Positions 42,048 to 49,345 of a stretch of DNA of 64,000 nucleotides are shown here, piece by piece. The notes under the pieces were generated by a model. The model was not told the DNA's origin, made no database searches, and was given only the letters and a program-made list of their open reading frames with translations. The DNA lies in assembly GCA_026389845.1 (NCBI GenBank), contig JAPLHB010000203.1:1-64000 (forward strand), in the 5' to 3' direction. The position numbers and the translations under genes are program-made. Position 1 is the first letter of the stretch. Every line of letters starts with the position of its first letter. This stretch comes from Chloroflexota bacterium. Lineage in GTDB: Bacteria; Chloroflexota; Anaerolineae; CG2-30-64-16.

Positions 42048-43135
42048 TGAAATCCCGTCACTTTGGGATACACGACAAAATCCGCGTGGCGGTAGTCGGC
42101 GGCGGCATCGGCCGGGGACACCTGACGGCATACCGTGCCTTGCCCGACATGTTCGACGTCGCCGCGGTCTGTGACATTGACCTGGCTCGGGCCACCAGCC
42201 TGGCCGAGGCTTTTGCTGTGCCGAATGTCGCCGGCTCGCTCGACGATCTCTGCCGGATGGACGAGCTCGATGTGATTGACATCTGTACGCCGTCTCATCT
42301 CCATGCGGCGCACACGATGCAGGTGCTGACGGCGGGCAAACACGCCATCTGTGAGAAGCCGGTGGCCGGCTCCCTCGCGGCGCTGGATCGGCTGGCCGAA
42401 GTGGAGGTCCGCTCAGGCCGCCGGGTGATGCCCATCTTCAATTATCGGTTTGGCGCCGGGGCGCAGAAGCTGCGACACCTCATCGCGGCGGGGATCGCCG
42501 GGCGCGCCTACCTCGGCACCATCGAGGTGGCCTGGCGGCGACGGGCCGATTACTATGCCGTGCCGTGGCGCGGTCACTGGCAGACGGAGTTAGGCGGCAG
42601 CCTGACCACCCACGCGATTCACTTCCTGGACCTGCTCACGTACCTGCTTGGCCCTGTGCGCAGCGTTTTCGCACGCACGACAACCCTGGTCAATCCCATC
42701 GAGACCGAAGACTGCGCGTCCGTTTCGCTCGAAATGGCGAACGGCGCCCTGGCGTCGGTCTCAGTGACGCTAGGCTCCAGCGTTGAGATATCCAGGCAGC
42801 GCTATTGCTTCGCCAACTTGGTCGCAGAAAGCAACCTGGCCCCGTATGACAAGAACACGAGCGAACCCTGGCAGTTCGTCGCCGACACGCCCGAGCTGAA
42901 GGCGCGAATGGATGCCACGCTGGCGTCCGTCGCGCCCGGCCCCGAGGGCTTCGTGGGCCAGTTCGCACATTTCGGTGAAGCGCTGCACTCTGACACCGAG
43001 CTGCCGGTGACACTGGCTGATGCCCGCAGGGCGGTCGAGTTGCTTACCGCCCTCTACGCGTCGGCGCGGACCCGCACGGTTGTGAACCTGCCCATCGGAC
43101 CAGAGCACCCGCTGTATGGGGGCTGGCTGCCCTGA
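42044..43135 (+). CDS. Gfo/Idh/MocA-family oxidoreductase (2)
   Basis: A 363-residue enzyme. Rossmann motif VAVVGGGIGRGHLTAYRAL, then VIDICTPSHLHAAHTMQVL, EKPVAGSLAALDRL (catalytic Lys motif) and GGSLTTHAIHFLDLLTYLLG. The start ATG 42044 overlaps the previous stop; an ATG 3 nt later is equally possible. Different from its neighbour (low similarity outside the fold), so the two may act in successive steps or as a heteromer on uronate-derived sugars. Confidence 0.92.
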   Translation: MMKSRHFGIHDKIRVAVVGGGIGRGHLTAYRALPDMFDVAAVCDIDLARATSLAEAFAVPNVAGSLDDLCRMDELDVIDICTPSHLHAAHTMQVLTAGKHAICEKPVAGSLAALDRLAEVEVRSGRRVMPIFNYRFGAGAQKLRHLIAAGIAGRAYLGTIEVAWRRRADYYAVPWRGHWQTELGGSLTTHAIHFLDLLTYLLGPVRSVFARTTTLVNPIETEDCASVSLEMANGALASVSVTLGSSVEISRQRYCFANLVAESNLAPYDKNTSEPWQFVADTPELKARMDATLASVAPGPEGFVGQFAHFGEALHSDTELPVTLADARRAVELLTALYASARTRTVVNLPIGPEHPLYGGWLP

Positions 43136-43165
43136 GAATCACCGCGTATGCAATAGAGGCACACC

Positions 43166-44323
43166 ATGCAGTCACGAGCAGATCAGCCACTCGTCACGGC
43201 AGACGGGCCCTCCCAAAGTGATGGGACTTCGTGGTCGGTCCGCATGGCGGATTCGATGCTCAAGAGGCATCCCGTCTCGCTCATGCGCTGGCGCTACGAG
43301 GACGGGTTCCTGGTCAAAGCCATCGAACAGGTCGGGCTGAGGACGGGGGAAGCCAGATACTGGCAGGCGGTCGTGGATTACGTGGATCGCTTCGTCAAGC
43401 CGGACGGTAGCATCGGCACCTACTGTCTGGCCGACTACAACCTCGATCAGGTGAACCCCGGCAAGCTGCTCTTCCCAGTCTACCGGGCCAATGGTGCGGA
43501 AAGGTACCGGCAGGCTATCTGCCTGCTGCGCGAACAACTGCGCCTGCAGCCGCGCACGCACGCCGGCGGCTTCTGGCACAAGCTGATCTATCCCCACCAG
43601 ATGTGGCTCGACGGCATCTACATGGGGTCCCCCTTTTATGCCCAATACGCCGCGACCTTCGATGAGCCGGCCGCCTTCGACGATGTCGTGCACCAGATCA
43701 TCACCATTGAGCAGCACACGCGCGACCCGAAAACCGGCTTGCTCTACCACGCGTGGGATGAGAGCCGGCAGCAGCGTTGGGCCAACCCCAGCACCGGTTG
43801 GTCGCCGCATTTCTGGTGCCGCGCCATCGGCTGGTACGTGATGGCGCTCGTGGACGTGCTGGACACCCTGCCCGCCAGTCACCCCCAGGCGGCGACGATC
43901 ATCGCCATCCTGGAGCGCACGCTGGCAGCGTTGCTCGCGGTGCAGGATCCGGCCACTGGTCTGTGGTATCAGGTGCTCGATCAAGGAGACCGGCCCGGCA
44001 ACTACCTGGAAGCCTCTGGCGCGTGCATGTTCGTGTATGCGATGGCCAAGGGCGTCCGCAAGGGTCATCTGCCGCCGCACTGGCTGGATGTGGCGCGGCG
44101 GAGCTACCAGCAGATCGTGGAGCGTTTCATCCAGGTGGATGCGCTGGGCGAGACCAATTTGCACTGGACTTGCGGCATGGCGGGACTCGGCGGCGATCCC
44201 TACCGCGATGGCAGCTACGAGTATTACGTTACCGAGAGAGTGGTCACGAACGACCCCAAAGGCTCGGCCGCTTTCATCCTGGCCGCAGTCGAGATGGAGA
44301 TCGGTAACTTGGGAGATCGGTGA
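43166..44323 (+). CDS. Unsaturated rhamnogalacturonyl hydrolase (GH105, YteR-like)
   Basis: A 385-residue GH105 (alpha/alpha)6 barrel. It hydrates the 4,5-double bond of unsaturated galacturonosyl-rhamnose released from rhamnogalacturonan I. YteR-type blocks are MADSMLKRHPVSLMRWRYED, YNLDQVNPGKLLF, GGFWHKLIYPHQMWLDGIYM (catalytic Asp at about 149), HTRDPKTGLLYHAWDESRQQ and SPHFWCRAIGWYVMALVDVL. No signal peptide, so it acts after import. The N-terminal SQSDGTSWS contains one unit of the 21-bp repeat found in the hybrid regulator (43213-43233). Confidence 0.96.
   Translation: MQSRADQPLVTADGPSQSDGTSWSVRMADSMLKRHPVSLMRWRYEDGFLVKAIEQVGLRTGEARYWQAVVDYVDRFVKPDGSIGTYCLADYNLDQVNPGKLLFPVYRANGAERYRQAICLLREQLRLQPRTHAGGFWHKLIYPHQMWLDGIYMGSPFYAQYAATFDEPAAFDDVVHQIITIEQHTRDPKTGLLYHAWDESRQQRWANPSTGWSPHFWCRAIGWYVMALVDVLDTLPASHPQAATIIAILERTLAALLAVQDPATGLWYQVLDQGDRPGNYLEASGACMFVYAMAKGVRKGHLPPHWLDVARRSYQQIVERFIQVDALGETNLHWTCGMAGLGGDPYRDGSYEYYVTERVVTNDPKGSAAFILAAVEMEIGNLGDR
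43213..43233. repeat. Single in-frame unit of the 21-bp repeat
   Basis: CCAAAGTGATGGGACTTCGT matches the tandem units at 15988-16071 with one mismatch and again encodes SQSDGTS. It lies near the N-terminus of the GH105 enzyme, before the conserved domain. Confidence 0.7.
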
Positions 44324-44338
44324 AAGACAGGGGGAGCT

Positions 44339-45652
44339 ATGCTTGACGTGCGGAACTTCGGCGCGACCGGCGATGGCCTAGCCCTCGACACGCTGGCCAT
44401 CCAGGCGGCTATTGATGCCTGCGGCGCGGCAGGCGGTGGGACGGTCTACTTCGGGGTGGGCCGTTACGCCACCGGGGCGCTGTTCCTGCACAGCCACGTG
44501 ACGCTCGACCTCGACGCCGGCGCCACCTTACTGGGCAGCGAGGACCCGGCCGACTACCCGATCATCGGCAGCCGCTGGGAAGGCGTCGAGCAAGAGACGC
44601 ACGCGCCGCTGATCGGCGGCTGCCAGCTCGAAGGCATCGCAATCGCGGGGCGGGGCACGGTGGATGGCCGTGGCGCCGCCTGGTGGCGAAGATTCCGAGA
44701 CGGCGCCTTGCGCTATCCCCGGCCGCGGCTGATCTCGTTCGTGGATTGCCAGAACGTCTTGATCGAAGGCGTCACTCTGACCCGCTCGCCCAGTTGGACG
44801 ATCAACCCGGTGCGCTGCCGTAACGTCACGGTTGACAAGGTAACCATCGTCAACCCCGCCGATTCGCCCAATACCGACGGTATCAATCCAGACTCGTGCC
44901 GCAACGTGCACATCTCCAACTGCCACATAGACGTCGGCGACGACTGTATCGCACTCAAATCCGGCACCGAAGACGAGGACAGTGACAAACGCGCCCCCTG
45001 CGAGAACGTCACGATCACAAATTGCACGATGGTGCATGGCCATGGCGGCGTCGTGATCGGCAGCGAGATGTCGGGCGGCATCCGTAACGTCGTCATCGCC
45101 AATTGTGTCTTCGAGGGCACCGACCGCGGGATCAGGCTCAAATCGCGGCGCGGCCGCGGCGGGGTCGTGGAAGACATCCGCGTGACCAACGTCATCATGG
45201 TGGGTGTATTGTGCCCGTTCACGGTGAACCTCTACTATGCCTGCGGCGCGTGGGGCGACAAGACCGTTGCCGACAAGCGGCCTCATGCCGTGACCGCGGG
45301 GACGCCGCGCTTTCGTCGCATTCACCTGAGCCACATTACCGCGCGCGACGCGAAACTGGCGGCCGGATTCGTGTGTGGGCTGCCCGAGATGCCCGTGGAG
45401 GACGTGTCGCTCGACGACGTTGCGATCTCGATGGTGGGCGAGGCCGAACCGGGGTACCCCGAGATGGCCGACGACATGGAGCTGATGCAGGGGGCCGGGC
45501 TGTACGTCCGCCATGTCCGAGGCTTGCGGTTGCAGGACGTCGCGATCACAGGGCAACGGGGGCCGGCTCTGCTGCTGGATGACGCGACCGAACAATTGGC
45601 CGTCACTTTGCCTGACGATAGGCCGCGGATGAACGCAGATAAACGCGGATAG
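44339..45652 (+). CDS. Polygalacturonase-like glycoside hydrolase (GH28)
   Basis: A 437-residue right-handed parallel beta-helix. GH28 signatures are NTDG (Asp180), GDDC (Asp201-Asp202), GHGG (His235) and RLK in GIRLKSRRGRGG, so the catalytic set is complete. N-terminus MLDVRNFGATGDGLALDTLA is typical, and no signal peptide is present, so it is likely an exo-acting intracellular enzyme on imported galacturonides. RBS AGGGGGA. The last about 12 residues (DDRPRMNADKRG) and the stop TAG come from a family-5 repeat arm rather than from the ancestral gene. Confidence 0.95.
   Translation: MLDVRNFGATGDGLALDTLAIQAAIDACGAAGGGTVYFGVGRYATGALFLHSHVTLDLDAGATLLGSEDPADYPIIGSRWEGVEQETHAPLIGGCQLEGIAIAGRGTVDGRGAAWWRRFRDGALRYPRPRLISFVDCQNVLIEGVTLTRSPSWTINPVRCRNVTVDKVTIVNPADSPNTDGINPDSCRNVHISNCHIDVGDDCIALKSGTEDEDSDKRAPCENVTITNCTMVHGHGGVVIGSEMSGGIRNVVIANCVFEGTDRGIRLKSRRGRGGVVEDIRVTNVIMVGVLCPFTVNLYYACGAWGDKTVADKRPHAVTAGTPRFRRIHLSHITARDAKLAAGFVCGLPEMPVEDVSLDDVAISMVGEAEPGYPEMADDMELMQGAGLYVRHVRGLRLQDVAITGQRGPALLLDDATEQLAVTLPDDRPRMNADKRG
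45620..45652. repeat. Palindromic repeat arm, family 5, copy 2
   Basis: GGCCGCGGATGAACGCAGAT followed by AAACGCGGATAG matches the left half of the copy at 47659. It encodes the GH28 C-terminus and its TAG stop. Confidence 0.65.
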
Positions 45653-45661
45653 AAGAAGACC

Positions 45662-46837
45662 ATGAAATCGAAAGGAATGCAACCTGTGGCGACGACAGAT
45701 GGCATGCCACAACGTTCCGAGTCCCGCAGCCAGCGGTACGCGCTGGCCCTGGATTTCGCAGCGAAACAGTTGCGCCACCTGAGCGAGACCTGTCCCGATT
45801 CCTTCCCGATCTACACGGTCGGGGGCAAGTGGCTGCACGGCGGCGAGGCGTGGACCAACTGGTGCGAAGGCTTCCTCGGCGGCCAGCTCTGGCTGCTCTA
45901 CGGGCGCACGGGCGAGCCTTACTGGCGCGGCCAGGCCGAACACACCTCGCGTTTGATCGAGCACCGGGTCAAAGACCGAAGCGTCCACGACTTGGGCTTT
46001 CTCTTCTGGTCCACCTGGAAGCGCTGGTATGACCTGACGCACGACGAGGCGGTCAACGCCGTGGTGGTCGAGGCGGGTCAGACGTTGGCCCTGCGCTTCA
46101 AGGAACGGGGAGGATACCTGCGCTCCTTCGTGGCCGACGAGAGCCTCTTCATAGACATCATGATGAACGTCGGCATCATCTTCTATGCCGCCCAGCAGAC
46201 CGGGGATGCTGACTTGTTGCGCATCGCAACGCAGCACTGCCTGACGACCCGGCGCTATCTGGTGCGCGGCGACGGCAGCACCGCGCATGAGGGCATCTTC
46301 GACACCGCCACCGGCGAGTTCCTGCGCCAGAGCACACACCAGGGCTGGCGCGGCGACTCGGCCTGGGCGCGCGGCCAGGCCTGGGCACTCTATGGGTTTG
46401 GCACGGCCTATCGCTTCACCCGCGATGCCCGTTTCCTGCAGACCGCGGAGGCGTGCGCGAACTTCTACATCGAGCGTACCCCCGCCCACGGCGTTCCGCC
46501 TAACGACTGGGATGAGCCGAATCCCGTGTTGCCCTACGAGAGTTCGGCCGCTGCGATCGCGGCCAGCGGAATGCTTAGCCTGGCAAAGCTCACCGGCGAC
46601 CCGGCCCGCGCCATACTGTACCGTGACTATGCTGTGCGCATCCTGGATACCCTGACCAGCCCCGAATTCCTGGCAGTCGAGACACCCGGCTGGGAAGGCA
46701 TCCTGAAGCACGGCATGTATCACCAGCGCAAGGGGCTGGGAGTGGACGAGAGCGTGATGTGGGGCGACTACTTCTTCCTGGAGGCGTTGAGCAAGGCGCT
46801 GGGGAGCGAATCAGCGAATCAGCGAATCAGCGAATGA
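45662..46837 (+). CDS. Unsaturated glucuronyl/galacturonyl hydrolase (GH88)
   Basis: A 391-residue GH88 (alpha/alpha)6 barrel that hydrolyses unsaturated uronic acids from lyase products. Landmarks are [30 protein letters not shown] (Asp110), [14 protein letters not shown] (Asp165), [20 protein letters not shown] and [19 protein letters not shown] at the end of the domain. The final residues [10 protein letters not shown] are encoded by an octamer tandem repeat that continues through the stop into the next gene. No signal peptide. Confidence 0.95.
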   Translation: MKSKGMQPVATTDGMPQRSESRSQRYALALDFAAKQLRHLSETCPDSFPIYTVGGKWLHGGEAWTNWCEGFLGGQLWLLYGRTGEPYWRGQAEHTSRLIEHRVKDRSVHDLGFLFWSTWKRWYDLTHDEAVNAVVVEAGQTLALRFKERGGYLRSFVADESLFIDIMMNVGIIFYAAQQTGDADLLRIATQHCLTTRRYLVRGDGSTAHEGIFDTATGEFLRQSTHQGWRGDSAWARGQAWALYGFGTAYRFTRDARFLQTAEACANFYIERTPAHGVPPNDWDEPNPVLPYESSAAAIAASGMLSLAKLTGDPARAILYRDYAVRILDTLTSPEFLAVETPGWEGILKHGMYHQRKGLGVDESVMWGDYFFLEALSKALGSESANQRISE

Positions 46838-46883
46838 ACGAATGAACGAATCAGCAAATCAGCGAAGCAGTGAATCGGCGAAG
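46804..46883. repeat. 8-bp tandem repeat spanning a stop and a start codon
   Basis: Ten consecutive octamers of the type CAGCGAAT (variants GAACGAAT, CAGCAAAT, CAGTGAAT, CGGCGAAG) cover the end of GH88 and the first about 14 codons of the SDR gene. As 8 is not a multiple of 3, a change in copy number would shift the frame of both ends. Confidence 0.9.
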
Positions 46884-47654
46884 GGACGCGTGGCGTTGGT
46901 GACCGGGGCGAGCCGGGGGATCGGCCGCGCGATTGCCGTGGCCCTGGCCGGGGATGGCTGGACGGTTGTGGTCAACTATCAGGCCAATGCAGAGGCCGCG
47001 GCTCAGGCCTTGGCCCAGGTGCAGGCCGCGGGCGGGCAGGGGGTGACGATCCAGGCCGACATCGCCGACGCGGCCGACCGGGAGCGGCTGGTGCAGGAGA
47101 CGTTGTCCCGCTACGGACGGATTGATCTGTTGGTGAACAATGCGGGCGTGGCCCCGCGCCAACGCGTGGATCTGTTGGAAGCGACCGAAGCCAGCTACGA
47201 CGAGGTCATGGCCGTCAACCTGAAAGGGCCGTTCTTCCTAACGCAGCGCGTGGCACAGGTGATGATCGCGCTCCTGGCGGCCGGAGCCATTCAACGGCCG
47301 AAGATCGTCAACATCGGCTCGATAAGCGCCTACACCAGCAGCACGAACCGGGGAGAGTATTGTCTCTCCAAGGCCGGCATCGGGATGATGACCCAGCTCT
47401 ACGCCGACCGGCTGGCTGAATATGGCATCAACGTCTACGAGGTTCGGCCCGGCATCGTCGAAACCGACATGACGAGCGCGGTGCGCGAGAAGTATGATCG
47501 GCTGATTGCCGCTGGGCTGACGCCGTTTCGCCGCTGGGGCCGGCCCGAAGACGTGGCCCTGGCCGTTCAGATGATCGCGGCCGGGCGGCTCCCGTTTTCG
47601 ACCGGCGAAGTGATCAACGTGGACGGCGGCTTTCACCTACGCCGGCTGCCCTGA
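46842..47654 (+). CDS. Short-chain dehydrogenase/reductase (FabG/KduD-like)
   Basis: A 270-residue classical SDR. NADP-binding [20 protein letters not shown], structural NNAG in [12 protein letters not shown], catalytic Ser in [10 protein letters not shown] and YxxxK in EYCLSKAG, plus a C-terminal [15 protein letters not shown]. The first about 14 residues ([14 protein letters not shown]) are encoded by the octamer repeat and do not belong to the fold, so the native start may be the GTG near 46889 or a repeat-derived ATG at 46842. In the locus it may act as a keto-deoxy-uronate dehydrogenase (KduD role), though closest in look to generic ketoreductases. Confidence 0.88.
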   Translation: MNESANQRSSESAKGRVALVTGASRGIGRAIAVALAGDGWTVVVNYQANAEAAAQALAQVQAAGGQGVTIQADIADAADRERLVQETLSRYGRIDLLVNNAGVAPRQRVDLLEATEASYDEVMAVNLKGPFFLTQRVAQVMIALLAAGAIQRPKIVNIGSISAYTSSTNRGEYCLSKAGIGMMTQLYADRLAEYGINVYEVRPGIVETDMTSAVREKYDRLIAAGLTPFRRWGRPEDVALAVQMIAAGRLPFSTGEVINVDGGFHLRRLP

Positions 47655-47658
47655 GAAC

Positions 47659-47730
47659 GGGCCGCGGATGTGCGCGGATCAACGCGGATGGAGGAGAAAA
47701 TCCGCGTCCATCCGCGTTGATCCGCGGCCC
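47659..47730. repeat. Palindromic repeat, family 5, copy 3 (intact, intergenic)
   Basis: Near-perfect palindrome. The right arm complement is GGGCCGCGGATCAACGCGGA and the left arm is the same with a TGTGCG insertion. The centre is GGAGAAAATCC. It lies 4 nt after the SDR stop and 60 bp before the next gene, and is the intact relative of the elements inside GH67 and GH28. Confidence 0.85.
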
Positions 47731-47790
47731 AGTTTCATCCGCCGTGGCGCTAGGCGTGCATGGACATCTACCCTGAAATCGGAGCAAGAC

Positions 47791-49281
47791 GTGACCACTT
47801 ATCGTCGCGTAGCGGCCCTGAAGACACCCGCCGCGTTGGCCGAACACCTGGCGCAGATCGGCGTTGACCTGCCCTTCGACGAACACGTGCAGACTGGCGC
47901 CGACGCGCCGCTGGCGCAGCCGTACCGCCTGCCCGGCGGCAGCATCGTGGGCAACCGCTGCGCCATTCTGCCGATGGAAGGTTGGGACGGAACCCTGGAC
48001 GGCCGCCCCAGCGAGCTGACCCTCCGGCGCTGGCGGCGGTTCGGCGCGAGTGGCGCCAAGCTGATCTGGGGCGGCGAGGCGGCGGCCGTGCGTCACGATG
48101 GCCGCGCCAACCCCAATCAACTGCTCGTCAACGAAGCCACCCTCGGCGAGCTGGCCGCGTTGCGGCAGGCGCTCGTGGCCGAGCACGAGGCGCAATGGGC
48201 CAGCAGCGACCTGCTGATCGGCCTGCAGCTCACTCATTCCGGTCGTTTTGCGCGGCCGAACGGGGTGAAACTGGAACCGGCGATCCTCTACCATCACCCC
48301 TGGCTCGACCGCAAGTTCGGCATCCCAGCCGACTACCCGCTGATGAGCGACGGCGAGATCGCCAGGCTGGTAGACGACTTCGCGACGGCCGGCCGCCTGG
48401 CTCAACGCGCCGGCTTCGCATTCGTGGATGTCAAGCACTGCCACGGCTACCTGGGGCACGAGTTCCTGAGCGCCGTTGAGCGGCCAGGGCGCTACGGCGG
48501 CAGCTTCGAGAACCGGACGCGGTTTCTGCGCGAGGCGGTTGCTGCCATCCGAGCGGCCGCCGCGGGCCTGATGATCGGCGTGCGGTTGAGCGCGTTCGAC
48601 TTCATGCCGTTCCGGCCGGGACCGGATGGGGTCGGTGAGCCGGATTGGCCGGATGTAGGGGCGACCCTCGCGGTCGCCCGCGGGGATGAGGGCGGACGCA
48701 AGGCCCGCCCCTACCCCTACGCGTTTGGCGGTGATGGCACAGGGTTGGGTATAGACCTGCGCGAACCACGGGCGACCCTGGACCTGCTTGTCGAGCTGGG
48801 TATCCCCCTGGTGTGCATCACCGGCGGCAGCCCCTACTACAACCCCCACATCCAACGCCCTGCCATCTTCCCGCCGTCCGATGGCTACAAGCCGCCGGAG
48901 GACCCGCTGATCGGCGTGGCGCGGCAGATCGCGGTCACCGCACAGCTCAAGGCGCACCGCCCCGAGCTGCTGGTCCTCGGCTCGGCGCTTTCTTACCTCC
49001 AGGAGTGGCTGCCAAACGTGGCCCAGGCTGTGGTGCGCCAGGGCATGGCTGACTTCGTTGGGCTGGGCCGCATGGCCCTGTCATACCCCGACATGATCGC
49101 CGACGTGCTGGCTGGGCGGCCTTTGCAACGCAAGCGCATCTGCCGCACCTTCAGCGACTGCACAACCGCGCCGCGCAAGGGGTTGGTCTCCGGCTGCTAT
49201 CCGCTGGATGAATACTATCGGGAACGCCCGGAAGCCCGGTATCTCCATCCAGTCCCTTCGCAGAGTAACCGGATAGATTGA
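47791..49281 (+). CDS. OYE-type NADH:flavin oxidoreductase
   Basis: A 496-residue FMN-dependent TIM-barrel reductase (Oxidored_FMN). Blocks are [55 protein letters not shown] (conserved His pair), [20 protein letters not shown], and [20 protein letters not shown] near the C-terminus. A Cys-rich tail [20 protein letters not shown] could hold a metal or cluster, but this is unproven. GTG 47791 is chosen because GGAG lies 6 nt upstream and the N-terminus then matches the domain. Residues about 289-308 ([20 protein letters not shown]) come from an in-frame family-2 repeat. Confidence 0.9.
   Translation: MTTYRRVAALKTPAALAEHLAQIGVDLPFDEHVQTGADAPLAQPYRLPGGSIVGNRCAILPMEGWDGTLDGRPSELTLRRWRRFGASGAKLIWGGEAAAVRHDGRANPNQLLVNEATLGELAALRQALVAEHEAQWASSDLLIGLQLTHSGRFARPNGVKLEPAILYHHPWLDRKFGIPADYPLMSDGEIARLVDDFATAGRLAQRAGFAFVDVKHCHGYLGHEFLSAVERPGRYGGSFENRTRFLREAVAAIRAAAAGLMIGVRLSAFDFMPFRPGPDGVGEPDWPDVGATLAVARGDEGGRKARPYPYAFGGDGTGLGIDLREPRATLDLLVELGIPLVCITGGSPYYNPHIQRPAIFPPSDGYKPPEDPLIGVARQIAVTAQLKAHRPELLVLGSALSYLQEWLPNVAQAVVRQGMADFVGLGRMALSYPDMIADVLAGRPLQRKRICRTFSDCTTAPRKGLVSGCYPLDEYYRERPEARYLHPVPSQSNRID
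48655..48714. repeat. In-frame palindromic repeat, family 2, copy 4, inside the OYE gene
   Basis: Starts GTAGGGGCGACCCTCGCGG and ends GACGCAAGGCCCGCCCCTAC. The 60-bp element is a multiple of 3 and encodes about 20 extra residues in a loop between barrel strands. The same family is intergenic at 18611, 26682 and 39202. Confidence 0.85.
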
Positions 49282-49298
49282 GTAGATAGGCAGATAGC

Positions 49299-49327
49299 TT
49301 GGACAACGATCTCTCCTGCGTTATAAT
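49299..49327 (+). promoter_or_regulatory. Sigma-70-type promoter of the MalT-like regulator gene
   Basis: -35 TTGGAC (49299-49304), 17-bp spacer, -10 TATAAT (49322-49327). This is the best consensus promoter in the window. The leader to the GTG start at 49346 is short, with GGAGG just before it. Confidence 0.75.
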
Positions 49328-49345
49328 GGCGCCCGGAGGCGACCT

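Noticed and set aside
44528-46723. 731-codon open frame on the minus strand opposite GH28 and GH88
   Set aside because: It is an antisense reading of two well-supported enzymes, rich in Arg/His/Ala/Asp runs with no domain, a usual by-product of high GC.
46804-46883. CRISPR-like array
   Set aside because: The 8-bp units are contiguous without spacers, so this is a simple tandem repeat; the 21-bp units at 15988 are likewise spacerless and coding.
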